DNA of 64,000 nucleotides from JAJZAM01 sp027391075. Lineage in GTDB: Bacteria; Actinomycetota; Acidimicrobiia; Acidimicrobiales; Palsa-688. The translations under genes and the position numbers were made by a program. Numbering within the stretch: position 1 is the first letter of the stretch; each line of letters begins with the position of its first letter. Location of the stretch: assembly GCA_027391075.1 (NCBI GenBank), contig DAHYHI010000071.1, forward strand, positions 186,001 through 250,000. The letters run 5' to 3'. Below are positions 55,199 to 63,800 of the stretch, one piece after another. The notes below the pieces were generated by a model. It made no database searches, was not told where the DNA came from, and saw only the letters and a list, made by a program, of their open reading frames with translations.

Positions 55199-55248
55199 CC
55201 TGACAGTCTTACCGGCCCGGCGACGAACGTCTACACCCCTGAAGCATC

Positions 55249-55260
55249 TACGATGGGGAG
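55249..55260 (+). promoter_or_regulatory. Leaderless-type -10 element of glyA
   Basis: TACGAT (55249-55254), GGGGAG spacer of 6 nt, then GTG 55261. The G-rich spacer touches the start codon and is too close to act as a ribosome site. Confidence 0.55.
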
Positions 55261-56490
55261 GTGACCGACGACCGTGAGCTGTTCGACATTCTCGACCGAG
55301 AGCTGGAGCGTCAGAACACGACTCTTCAGCTGATAGCTTCCGAGAACTTTGCGTCCAAGGCGGTCCTCGCCGCTACCGGTTCGGTCCTAACCAACAAGTA
55401 CTCCGAGGGTTACCCCCACAAGCGTTACTACGGGGGCAATGCCATCGTCGACGAGGTCGAGGACCTGGCCAGGCGCCGGGTGTGCGCTCTTTTCGGAGCC
55501 GAGCACGCCAACGTGCAGCCTCACTCGGGTGCGAACGCCAACCTGGCCGCGTACCTGGCAGTGCTCGACCCCGGAGACACCGTCCTCGGCATGCGCCTCG
55601 ACCAGGGGGGGCATCTCACCCACGGATCGCCGGTGAACATCAGCGGGAAGTTCTACAACTTCGTCTCCTACGGGGTCACCGACAGCGACGAGCGCCTCGA
55701 CTTGGACCAACTGGAGGCCTTAGCCAAACAATACCGGCCGAAGCTGATAGTCGCAGGAGCCACTGCCTATCCGAGGGTAATCGATCCCGAGCCGATCCGA
55801 GCTATAGCTGACAGCGTCGGTGCTCTTTTCATGTTCGACGCAGCCCACATCGCTGGTCTGATAGCCGGCGGTGTCCACCCCAACCCGGTCGGTGTGGCTG
55901 ACATCGTCACGTTCACGACCCATAAGACGCTTCGCGGGCCGCGGGGCGGAACGATCCTTTGTAAAACGGATCTCGCTTCCGCCGTCGACAAGGCGGTGTT
56001 CCCTGGGCTGCAAGGCGGTCCCCTCGAACACGTCATAGCCGCCAAAGCTGTTGCGTTCAAAGAGGCCTCTACTGCGGATTTCGCCGTCTACGCCGCTCAG
56101 ATAGTCACCAACGCCCGTGCGCTCGCCGCCGCACTGGCCGGGGAGGGCTTCAGGATCGTTTCCGGCGGGACGGACAACCACCTGATGCTCGTCGACTTGC
56201 GTTCCTTCGACTCCGAGCTCACCGGCAAGGTCGCCCAGGAGGCATTGGACCGAAGCGGTATCACGCTCAACAAGAACACGATCCCGGGCGATCCCCGCTC
56301 GGCGTTCGTGACCTCAGGGCTTCGTATCGGCACGCCGGCCGTGACCACCGCCGGAATGACCGAAGCCGAGATGACTCACATAGCTCGGATGATCGCTACT
56401 GTGCTGCGCTCCCCCGGCGACGAGGCGCTCGGAGCCGAGATCCGCGAAGAAGTCGGGGTGCTGTGCTCGAAGTTCACCCCCTACCCGTGA
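55261..56490 (+). CDS. glyA: Serine hydroxymethyltransferase
   Basis: Converts serine plus tetrahydrofolate to glycine plus methylene-THF. 409 aa PLP enzyme: ELERQNTTLQLIASENFASKAVLAA, NKYSEGYPHKRYYGGN, and the PLP-binding Lys222 in FTTHKTLRGPRGG. Standard length. GTG start with a leaderless promoter. The WecA-like gene follows almost directly and is probably co-transcribed. Confidence 0.97.
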   Translation: MTDDRELFDILDRELERQNTTLQLIASENFASKAVLAATGSVLTNKYSEGYPHKRYYGGNAIVDEVEDLARRRVCALFGAEHANVQPHSGANANLAAYLAVLDPGDTVLGMRLDQGGHLTHGSPVNISGKFYNFVSYGVTDSDERLDLDQLEALAKQYRPKLIVAGATAYPRVIDPEPIRAIADSVGALFMFDAAHIAGLIAGGVHPNPVGVADIVTFTTHKTLRGPRGGTILCKTDLASAVDKAVFPGLQGGPLEHVIAAKAVAFKEASTADFAVYAAQIVTNARALAAALAGEGFRIVSGGTDNHLMLVDLRSFDSELTGKVAQEALDRSGITLNKNTIPGDPRSAFVTSGLRIGTPAVTTAGMTEAEMTHIARMIATVLRSPGDEALGAEIREEVGVLCSKFTPYP

Positions 56491-56572
56491 CGGGGATGGG
56501 CTGATCGCCGGCTACGGCGACTACGGCCTGGTCGCTCTCGTCGCAGCCGCCACGACTTGGCTGGGTACGTTC

Positions 56573-57607
56573 GTGGTGCGACGCCTCGCGTTGAGGTTCT
56601 CATTCGTCGTAGCCCCCGACGAAAGGCGTGTGCACGAGAGGCCCACGCCGACCCTCGGGGGGACGGCGATGTACGTCGCAGTTCTCGTGTCTATGGTTGT
56701 CGCCTCACAGCTTCCGGGTTTGAGATCGCTTTTTCAGGGCTCGTCGGATCCTCTCGGGGTTGTCGTCGCAGTGTCGATAATTTTCGCAGTGGGTGCTTTC
56801 GACGACGTCCGAGACATGTCCGCGCCCGCCAAGCTCTCCGGGCAGATACTCGCCGGCCTCGGCCTGTACATATTCGGTGTGAACATGCTGTACTTTCGCA
56901 CCCCTTTCGTCGGCACCGTGGTGTTGTCGAACGGACTGGTGCCGATCCTGACCGTTGCGTGGGTGGTCGGCATGGCCAACGCAATCAACCTCGTCGACGG
57001 CCTCGACGGCCTCGCCGCCGGGATCGTTGCGATCGCTGCGGTGGCGTTCTTCTTCTATTCGGAGCAGTTGATCAAGGCGGGGACGATCCAACCGGGCAGC
57101 GGCCCGCTCTTCAGCGCCTTGGCTGCTGGTGTCACGATCGGTTTCTTACCCCACAACTTTCACCCTGCTCGGATCTTCATGGGTGACGCGGGTGCGCTGA
57201 TGCTAGGGCTGCTCATGGCGGCTTCGACGATGTCGGTCGTAGGCCAGACTGACCAGGATTTCAGTGGCCGGACGTTCTTCTTCTTCGCCCCAGTCCTAAT
57301 CCCATTCCTAATACTCGGGATACCGATTCTGGACACAGCCTTCGCGATCATCCGCAGAGCTGGCCGTCGAATGAGCCCCGCCGAGGCTGACAAGAACCAT
57401 CTCCACCACCGGCTGATGCGCCTCGGCCACGGCCAGACCAGGTCGGTGCTGATCCTGTGGGCGTGGACCGCTTTGCTCTCAGGCCTGGTGCTAGCCCCGT
57501 CCTACGTCCACGGGGCTCTCGGGGACGTCCCCTTCGGGGTCGCCGCGCTCGCTGTGGGACTGTTCACCCTCGTAGGCGTACGAGGACGCTCAAGGCCCAC
57601 CGTGTGA
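56573..57607 (+). CDS. WecA/MraY-family polyprenyl-phosphate sugar-1-phosphate transferase
   Basis: Multi-pass membrane enzyme of the WecA/TagO type that loads a sugar-1-phosphate (often GlcNAc-1-P) from a UDP-sugar on undecaprenyl or decaprenyl phosphate, the first step of wall polymer or O-glycan synthesis. Motifs: DERRVHERPTPTLGG, FDDVRD, NLVDGLDGLAAG, FLPHNFHPARIFMGDAG and the C-terminal HLHHRL. GTG 56573 is the first conventional start, but the frame stays open upstream and encodes a further hydrophobic helix (LVALVAAATTWLGTFVV) that matches the family's first membrane span. The true start may be CTG 56501, or a base may be missing; see findings. Confidence 0.88.
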   Translation: MVRRLALRFSFVVAPDERRVHERPTPTLGGTAMYVAVLVSMVVASQLPGLRSLFQGSSDPLGVVVAVSIIFAVGAFDDVRDMSAPAKLSGQILAGLGLYIFGVNMLYFRTPFVGTVVLSNGLVPILTVAWVVGMANAINLVDGLDGLAAGIVAIAAVAFFFYSEQLIKAGTIQPGSGPLFSALAAGVTIGFLPHNFHPARIFMGDAGALMLGLLMAASTMSVVGQTDQDFSGRTFFFFAPVLIPFLILGIPILDTAFAIIRRAGRRMSPAEADKNHLHHRLMRLGHGQTRSVLILWAWTALLSGLVLAPSYVHGALGDVPFGVAALAVGLFTLVGVRGRSRPTV

Positions 57608-57658
57608 CTAGAACCGGGCACTAAAACCCCTAGTCCTAGAACTGCGTTCGGGCTTCGC

Positions 57659-58063
57659 TCAGGCTAGACGGGCCAGTTCCAGGCGCGCTTGCGCCCATTT
57701 GATCTCCCGGTCCACGGCGGCGCTCGGCTCGGGCAGCGCCGCCGCCTTCTCGTTGGCTTCCGCCTCCTCCTGAGTGACGGCGCCGACGTCGATCTGCTCC
57801 GCGCGTAATGCGACGTCCGCAAGCATTATTACCCGGTTGTCCTTCACCTCGACGAAACCGCTTCGAACTGCCACCCTCACCTCGTCCGTCCCTTCCCCGG
57901 GACCGACAACCCTAACCACGCAGGGGTCGAGAGCGCCTATGTAGGGCATATGGTCCGCCAGAAAGGCTATCTCGCCGTCCACGGACTTGCAGACGACCAT
58001 CTCGGCGCTCCCCGAGTAAAGCGTGGCGTCGGGTGTAACGAGATCAAGCTCGGTGGTAGCCAC
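57659..58063 (-). CDS. atpC: ATP synthase F1 epsilon subunit
   Basis: 134 aa rotor-stalk subunit: N-terminal beta-sandwich (ELDLVTPDATLYSGSAEMVVCKSVDGEIAFLADHMPYIGAL) and a C-terminal helical hairpin (KWAQARLELARL). Last gene of the atp operon, 8 nt after atpD. Confidence 0.95.
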   Translation of the reverse strand: MATTELDLVTPDATLYSGSAEMVVCKSVDGEIAFLADHMPYIGALDPCVVRVVGPGEGTDEVRVAVRSGFVEVKDNRVIMLADVALRAEQIDVGAVTQEEAEANEKAAALPEPSAAVDREIKWAQARLELARLA

Positions 58064-58071
58064 AGTCGGGC

Positions 58072-59505
58072 TCAGCTCTCCTTTTCCAGTTCGCGGGCCT
58101 TCGCAAGGACACTTTCGACGCCCCCTACGTTCAAGAATGCTTGCTCGGGTACCTCGTCGAGGTCTCCGTTGACGAGAGCCTCGAAGGATTCCACCGTCTC
58201 GGAAACCGGCACGTACACACCGGAGATACCAGTGAAGACCTCGGCCACGAAGAACGGCTGCGACAGGAAGCGCTGAATCTTCCGGGCCCGTGAGACCGTC
58301 ACCCGGTCCTCCTCAGCGAGCTCGTCGAGTCCGAGGATGGCGATGATGTCCTGGAGTTCTTTGAAGCGCTGCAGGGTCTCTTGGACCCGACGGGCCACCT
58401 GGTAGTGACGGTCGCCGACCACCTCAGGGGTTAGCACCGTCGAGGTAGAGGCGAGGGGATCCACCGCTGGGTATATACCCAGGGCGGCAATCTGGCGGGA
58501 AAGCTCCGTAGTGGCGTCGAGATGGGTGAACGTGGTGAAGGGAGCCGGGTCGGTGTAGTCGTCCGCCGGCACGTAGACCGCCTGCAGCGAGGTGATCGAG
58601 CGGCCTCTGGTCGAGGTGATCCGCTCCTGCAGCTCGCCCATCTCGTCCGCGAGGGTCGGCTGGTAACCGACGGCGGAGGGCATACGTCCGAGCAGGGTCG
58701 ACACCTCCGAACCAGCCTGCACGAAACGGAAGATGTTGTCGACGAAAAGAAGGACGTCCTGGTTCTTCACGTCACGGAAGTACTCGGCCATCGTCAACGC
58801 CGACAGTGCGACACGCAAGCGCACGCCCGGCGGTTCGTCCATCTGGCCGAACACTAACGCCGTTTTGTTTATGACCCCAGACTCGGTCATCTCCAACCAC
58901 AGGTCGTTGCCCTCGCGGGTCCTCTCCCCTACCCCGGCGAACACCGAGACACCGCCGTGCTGATCGGCGACCCGGCGGATCATCTCCTGGATGAGCACCG
59001 TCTTACCGACTCCCGCACCTCCGAACAGGCCGATCTTGCCCCCTTGAACGTAGGGTTCGAGGAGGTCGATGACTTTGATCCCGGTCTCGAACATCTGGGC
59101 TTTGGGTTCGAGGGCGTCGAAGTTGGGGGCGTCGCGGTGGATCTCCCACCAGTCGTCGGGCTCACCTATCGAGTCGACGTCGAGGGCTTTGCCCGTCACG
59201 TTGAATACGTGTCCGAGGACGGCGTCGCCCACCGGCACGGTGATACCCCGGCCGGTCGATGTTACCGCCGTGCCCCGGCGCAAACCGTCTGTCGGGCGGA
59301 GACAGATGCACCTCACGCGACCTTCGCCAATCTGCTGGGCGACCTCGGCGGTAATCTTGGCCTTGATCCCTTCGTCGTCGACTTCCATCTCCACGGCATG
59401 ATTGATCTCAGGGAGGTGACCGGGGGGGAACTCGACGTCGACTACCGGCCCGGCGATCGCGACAATCCGCCCTTCGACGGCCTCAGCGCTTTGTACTACT
59501 GTCAT
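58072..59505 (-). CDS. atpD: ATP synthase F1 beta subunit
   Basis: Catalytic subunit, 477 aa from ATG 59505 (GGAG 6 nt upstream; the longer ORF would overlap atpG). Walker A GGAGVGKTVLIQE, then GERTREGNDL, Walker B LLFVDNIFRF and the adenine-region motif FTTFTHLDATTELSRQIAALGIYPAVDPL are present. Confidence 0.98.
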   Translation of the reverse strand: MTVVQSAEAVEGRIVAIAGPVVDVEFPPGHLPEINHAVEMEVDDEGIKAKITAEVAQQIGEGRVRCICLRPTDGLRRGTAVTSTGRGITVPVGDAVLGHVFNVTGKALDVDSIGEPDDWWEIHRDAPNFDALEPKAQMFETGIKVIDLLEPYVQGGKIGLFGGAGVGKTVLIQEMIRRVADQHGGVSVFAGVGERTREGNDLWLEMTESGVINKTALVFGQMDEPPGVRLRVALSALTMAEYFRDVKNQDVLLFVDNIFRFVQAGSEVSTLLGRMPSAVGYQPTLADEMGELQERITSTRGRSITSLQAVYVPADDYTDPAPFTTFTHLDATTELSRQIAALGIYPAVDPLASTSTVLTPEVVGDRHYQVARRVQETLQRFKELQDIIAILGLDELAEEDRVTVSRARKIQRFLSQPFFVAEVFTGISGVYVPVSETVESFEALVNGDLDEVPEQAFLNVGGVESVLAKARELEKES

Positions 59506-59518
59506 CTTTGCTCCTCGG

Positions 59519-60463
59519 TCAGGCCGACTCTGACATCGGCTGGTAAGTCTCGTTGTACGAACCGGCGTCCACGCTGGGGACCACCCGGAGTGCCTCTGCA
59601 CCGCCGACGATCTCCATTATCTCGGTGGTGATCGCGTCCTGGCGGGCACGGTTCATCACCCGCCGCAAGGTCTTGATCAGCTCGTCGGCGTTGTCCGTCG
59701 CCGCTTTCATGGCCCGCTGGCGGGAGGCGTGCTCGGATGCCGCCGCCTCTAAGAGGGCTGCGAGGACCTCCGCTTCGAGCCAGCTGGGGAGGAGCCGGTC
59801 GAGGATCTCGGACGGCTCAGGCTCGAACTCGTAGGCGGTGGGAACCAGGCCGGCTGCGAACTCCTCGGTGGCTGGTGCCACGATCGGCACCAGTTGTCTC
59901 ACCGTCACGGCTTGCGAGCCCATCGACAGGAATCTGGTGTAGACCAAATCGATACGGTCCACGGCGCCGGCCTCGAACTCCGCTACGACCGCTGCCACGA
60001 CTTCCCGTGCATCCCGGTAGCTAGGCCGGTCCGACCTGCCAGTAAGCGAGAACAAGATGTCGGCGCGACGGTGACGGAAGTAGTTGGTGGTCTTGCGTCC
60101 CACGGTCACCATGCGGACCTGCCGGGAAGCCGCTCGGTGCTCGCTGGCGAGGCGCTCTGTTGCCCGGATGACATTGGCGTTGTAACCGCCAGCGAGGCCC
60201 CTGTCGGCTGCGATGGTGACGATTACCACGCTGCGAGTCTCGGACGCCGAGCGGAACAGGGGGTGCCCTGCGGAGTCAGGCGACGCAGCGAGATGACCTA
60301 CGACCTCGGACATCTTCGCGACGTACGGCCTCGCCGCTGTAATCGCGTGCTGGGCCCGCACGATCCTCGACGCAGCTATCAGCTCCATCGCCCGGGTAAT
60401 TTTCTTCGTCGACTCTACGCTGCGGATGCGCCTTCGCAGCACCCGCTCTTGGCCACCGGCCAT
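59519..60463 (-). CDS. atpG: ATP synthase F1 gamma subunit
   Basis: Central rotor shaft, 314 aa. Typical N-terminal coiled coil (LRRRIRSVESTKKITRAMELIAASR), DRGLAGGYNANVIR, and C-terminal coil ending ARQDAITTEIMEIVGGAEAL. Gaps of 13 nt to atpD and 9 nt to atpA. Confidence 0.97.
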   Translation of the reverse strand: MAGGQERVLRRRIRSVESTKKITRAMELIAASRIVRAQHAITAARPYVAKMSEVVGHLAASPDSAGHPLFRSASETRSVVIVTIAADRGLAGGYNANVIRATERLASEHRAASRQVRMVTVGRKTTNYFRHRRADILFSLTGRSDRPSYRDAREVVAAVVAEFEAGAVDRIDLVYTRFLSMGSQAVTVRQLVPIVAPATEEFAAGLVPTAYEFEPEPSEILDRLLPSWLEAEVLAALLEAAASEHASRQRAMKAATDNADELIKTLRRVMNRARQDAITTEIMEIVGGAEALRVVPSVDAGSYNETYQPMSESA

Positions 60464-60472
60464 CGCCCGCTC

Positions 60473-61999
60473 CTAGTTGCCGGTATCGCCGGGAGCGAAC
60501 ACCGACTTGAACGTGTCGATAGCAGCGCGAAGCTTGGCCTCGTCAGGCAGCGACTTGGTGGTGCGGATCTCCTCCAACAACTCGGGGTGAGAGGCACGGA
60601 AGTTAGCCGTCAACTCAGCTACGAAGCGCCGCACATCGGCTACAGGGACGTCGTCGATAAAGCCCTTGGTGGCAGCGTAGATCGACACGACCTGCTCCTC
60701 GACAGGCACCGGGGAGTTCTGGGGCTGCTTCAAGATCTCCGTCAGGCGGTAACCACGGTCGAGCTGGGCCTGGGAGACCTTGTCCAACTCGGATCCGAAA
60801 GCGGCGAAAGCCTCGAGGTCACGGAACTGGGCCAGATCGGTTTTCAGAGTTCCGGCAACCGCGCGCATGGCTTTGATCTGAGCGGAGCCGCCCACGCGTG
60901 AAACCGATATACCGACGTTGATGGCTGGGCGCACACCGGAGTAGAAAAGGTCCGACTCCAAGAACACCTGGCCGTCGGTGATGGAGATCACGTTCGTGGG
61001 AATGTAGGCGGACACGTCGCCGGCCTTGGTCTCGATTATCGGCAGGGCGGTCAGCGAACCACCCCCGCGCTCGTCGGAAAGCTTTGCTGCTCGCTCGAGA
61101 AGCCGGCTGTGAAGATAGAAGACGTCACCCGGGTAAGCCTCGCGCCCAGGTGGACGGCGCAGGAGAAGGGAAAGTTGACGGTAGGCGTCCGCTTGCTTGG
61201 ACAGGTCGTCGTAGACGATGAGAGCGTGCTCTCCGTTCTCCATCCAATGCTGGCCCATCGCGCACCCGGCGTAGGGGGCGAGGTACTTGAACGGCGCCGG
61301 CTCGGAGGCGGGAGCGTTGACGACCACGGTGTACTCCATCGCTCCGTACTCTCGCAACGTGTTGACCGTCTGAGCGACTGTCGAGCCTTTCTGGCCGACC
61401 GCCACATAGATGCACTTCACGCCGAGGCCGCGCTGGTTGATGATCGTGTCGATCGCCACCGACGTCTTGCCGGTCTTGCGGTCGCCGATGATCAACTCCC
61501 GCTGGCCCCGCCCGATGGGAGTCATAGCGTCGATCGCTTTAATCCCAGTCTGCAACGGCTCTTTTACCGGCTGGCGGTCGATGATGCCCGGCGCTTGAAC
61601 CTCTAGCCTTCTGCTCAGCTCCGTGGCTATGGGTCCGAGGCCGTCGATAGGCTCCCCGAGGGCGTTAACGACACGCCCGATGAGGGCGTCACCGACCGGT
61701 ACCGCAAGGATCCGACCTGTCGCTTTGACGGTCTGTCCTTCCTCGATACGGTCGACGTTGCCCAACACAACGGCGCCTATCGACTCCTCGTCCAGGTTCA
61801 GGGCCAAGCCCATCTCGCCACCCTCGAATTCGAGGATCTCGTTGACAGCCGCGTTCGGCAGCCCGCTGACCCGGGCGATACCGTCGCCGACCTCTTGTAT
61901 CCGACCGACCTGCTCCGTCGAGATGCCCGGGTCATAGCCGGTCACGTTGCGTCGGATGGCTTCCGCTATCTCGTTTGCGTTGATGGTCAGTTCCGCCAT
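60473..61999 (-). CDS. atpA: ATP synthase F1 alpha subunit
   Basis: 508 aa. Non-catalytic nucleotide-binding subunit with P-loop GDRKTGKTSVAIDTIINQ, YDDLSKQADAYRQLSLLLRRPPGREAYPGDVFYLHSRLLERAAK and the C-terminal helical domain. ATG 61999 shares one base with the atpH stop. Confidence 0.98.
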   Translation of the reverse strand: MAELTINANEIAEAIRRNVTGYDPGISTEQVGRIQEVGDGIARVSGLPNAAVNEILEFEGGEMGLALNLDEESIGAVVLGNVDRIEEGQTVKATGRILAVPVGDALIGRVVNALGEPIDGLGPIATELSRRLEVQAPGIIDRQPVKEPLQTGIKAIDAMTPIGRGQRELIIGDRKTGKTSVAIDTIINQRGLGVKCIYVAVGQKGSTVAQTVNTLREYGAMEYTVVVNAPASEPAPFKYLAPYAGCAMGQHWMENGEHALIVYDDLSKQADAYRQLSLLLRRPPGREAYPGDVFYLHSRLLERAAKLSDERGGGSLTALPIIETKAGDVSAYIPTNVISITDGQVFLESDLFYSGVRPAINVGISVSRVGGSAQIKAMRAVAGTLKTDLAQFRDLEAFAAFGSELDKVSQAQLDRGYRLTEILKQPQNSPVPVEEQVVSIYAATKGFIDDVPVADVRRFVAELTANFRASHPELLEEIRTTKSLPDEAKLRAAIDTFKSVFAPGDTGN

Positions 62000-62916
62000 C
62001 AGTGGCGTTCTCCTGTCGTGATGTTTAGCTCGGGCGCCGCAAGGCGCTCTTTGAGAATGTCAAGTTGTCGGCGGATGCTGGCGTCCACGACGGTGTCACC
62101 GACAGTCGCAACGAATCCGCCGACAAGGGAACGGTCCACCTCGACGCGCACGTCGACGCTGCGACCGAGAACCTTCGAGAGCGCAGCACCGAGATCCAGC
62201 CTCTGGCGCTCGTCGAGCTCCACTGCGCTACGAACGTCTGCGACCCGCCGGTTAGCCTCCGCAGCGACCCGCTCGACCAGCGCGTCTAGAAGCTGCTCGT
62301 AGTCGCGAGGGCGCCCTACGGCAACCGGGTAAGTGGCAAGCGCTACCGTAGCCGGAGCGACCTTGCCACCGAGCAGGTCCGATGCCAGGGCGCTGCGGGC
62401 CTGCACAGCGAGATCCTGGTTGGCCATGGCATCCCGGAGATCGTCCGAGGCGCCGACGATACGGCGGTACCTGAAGAGCTCATCCTCTATCTCCCCAAGC
62501 TCGGCGTCACCAGACACCGTCTCTAGAAGAGCTGTTGCGTAACCGAGGACTCTCTCCTCGGCAGCCTTGAAACCCAGAGGGGAACTCTCCGTCGGCTCCA
62601 TGCGCCTCGAAAGGGCGCCCACGTGTTGGGCGATCCAGTCGATGTCCGCTGGGACGTCCGGGCCTCGCTCGGACTCCAACACGAAGCGCAGCATCGCCAA
62701 GGTCGGCGCACCAACTTTGCCCGACAGTAGCTCGTCCAACAGCGTACGCCTAGACGCCAAGGGTACCCCGGTGTCGGCGACTACGGATCGAAGGTCGTCC
62801 GAGGAGCCGAGCAGTGCGGCGATTGCCTGCATTTGCGAAGCGACGTCCGACAGACTCCCCTCCGCTGAGCAGCGCTCGGCTGTTGCGTCGACGTAGCCTC
62901 TGATGGCCTGGCGCAC
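61999..62916 (-). CDS. atpH: ATP synthase F1 delta subunit (long actinobacterial form)
   Basis: Stator subunit linking F1 to b. At 305 aa it is much longer than the ~180 aa E. coli protein. The OSCP-type unit seems present twice: LGSSDDLRSVVAD...LLSGKVGAPTLAML near residues 36-80 and VGASDDLRDAMAN...LLGGKVAPATVALA near 150-195, followed by the C-terminal beta domain (LVGGFVATVGDTVVDASIRRQL). Long delta subunits of this kind are known in actinobacteria such as Streptomyces. GTG start directly abuts the atpF stop. Confidence 0.93.
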   Translation of the reverse strand: MRQAIRGYVDATAERCSAEGSLSDVASQMQAIAALLGSSDDLRSVVADTGVPLASRRTLLDELLSGKVGAPTLAMLRFVLESERGPDVPADIDWIAQHVGALSRRMEPTESSPLGFKAAEERVLGYATALLETVSGDAELGEIEDELFRYRRIVGASDDLRDAMANQDLAVQARSALASDLLGGKVAPATVALATYPVAVGRPRDYEQLLDALVERVAAEANRRVADVRSAVELDERQRLDLGAALSKVLGRSVDVRVEVDRSLVGGFVATVGDTVVDASIRRQLDILKERLAAPELNITTGERH

Positions 62917-63486
62917 CTAGGCGGTCTCCCCCGCAGACAGCGAACCCCCGGCCTGCGACCCTGCCAGCTCAGGGGTGCCGTCTTGCGAGCCGGCTACCTC
63001 GGCGATAGTCCGGTCGATAAGGGCCGCCTGAGATTGTCGGTCGATGCCTTGGCCGATGACCCTTTCGGCGACGGCTATCGCCATGTCGGCGGCCTGCTCG
63101 CGCAATTCCTGGCGGGCGCGACGGCTTTGAGCTTCGATGTCAGCGTAGGCAGCACTTACGATGCGCTGATATTCGGCCTCGGCCTGCTCTCGGCGGTCCG
63201 CGCGGGCTTGCTCAGCCTGGCGGTTGGCTTCCTCTACGACGGACCGGGCCTGCTGGCGCGCTTCTGACAAGATGCGCTTGTACTCTTCCCCAGCGTCGGC
63301 GGCTCGCTGTTTGGCTTCATCCGCGTCGGCTAGAGCCTGGCGGATGGTCGCCTGACGCTCGTCGATGATCTTGGAGATCGGTGGCAGCACGTAGCGCCTC
63401 AAGATCAACAAGACGATCAGGAAAGCTGCAAGCTCGACGATGAAGGTCCCATTCGGGACCAGGAAGTTCGACGATGCGACTTCCAT
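62917..63486 (-). CDS. atpF: ATP synthase Fo b subunit
   Basis: 189 aa peripheral stalk. One N-terminal membrane helix (TFIVELAAFLIVLLILRRYV) followed by a long charged coiled coil (SKIIDERQATIRQALADADEAKQRAAD). Not fused to delta, unlike mycobacteria. 7-nt gap after atpE. Confidence 0.96.
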   Translation of the reverse strand: MEVASSNFLVPNGTFIVELAAFLIVLLILRRYVLPPISKIIDERQATIRQALADADEAKQRAADAGEEYKRILSEARQQARSVVEEANRQAEQARADRREQAEAEYQRIVSAAYADIEAQSRRARQELREQAADMAIAVAERVIGQGIDRQSQAALIDRTIAEVAGSQDGTPELAGSQAGGSLSAGETA

Positions 63487-63493
63487 GGGTCTC

Positions 63494-63760
63494 CTACTTG
63501 CCGGTGGCGAGGACGAACACGAAGAGCGCTGCGAAAGCCAGATTGATGAAGTACATGGCCTCCACCAGACCGACGATCAGGAACATCGTGGTGTAAAGGC
63601 GACCTTGGACTTCTGGCTGGCGGGCGATGCCGGCGATCGTCTGGCTACCGGCCAGGCCGTCACCGATAGCGGCGCCGATAGCGCCGCCGCCTAGCGCCAG
63701 GCCGCCTCCGGCGAACGCACCGGCGAGTTCTATGGCTTTCTGGGTGGTTGCTACTGCCAT
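63494..63760 (-). CDS. atpE: ATP synthase Fo c subunit
   Basis: 88 aa c-ring protein, two membrane helices joined by the ARQPE polar loop (residues 46-50). Ion-binding Glu67 in VGLVEAMYFI. I see none of the extra polar ligands of Na+ types around it, so proton coupling is likely. Confidence 0.97.
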   Translation of the reverse strand: MAVATTQKAIELAGAFAGGGLALGGGAIGAAIGDGLAGSQTIAGIARQPEVQGRLYTTMFLIVGLVEAMYFINLAFAALFVFVLATGK

Positions 63761-63800
63761 GTTCCTACCTATCTCCTGTCTTGTTGGTCTGAGAGCTCAT

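Noticed and set aside
61999..62916. Duplicated unit in atpH as a novelty
   Set aside because: Long delta subunits of this kind are already known in actinobacteria.
63765..63800. 11-codon ORF between atpB and atpE (MSSQTNKTGDR)
   Set aside because: It starts just after the atpB stop, but there is no promoter or amino-acid logic and the atp gap is often non-coding; likely chance.
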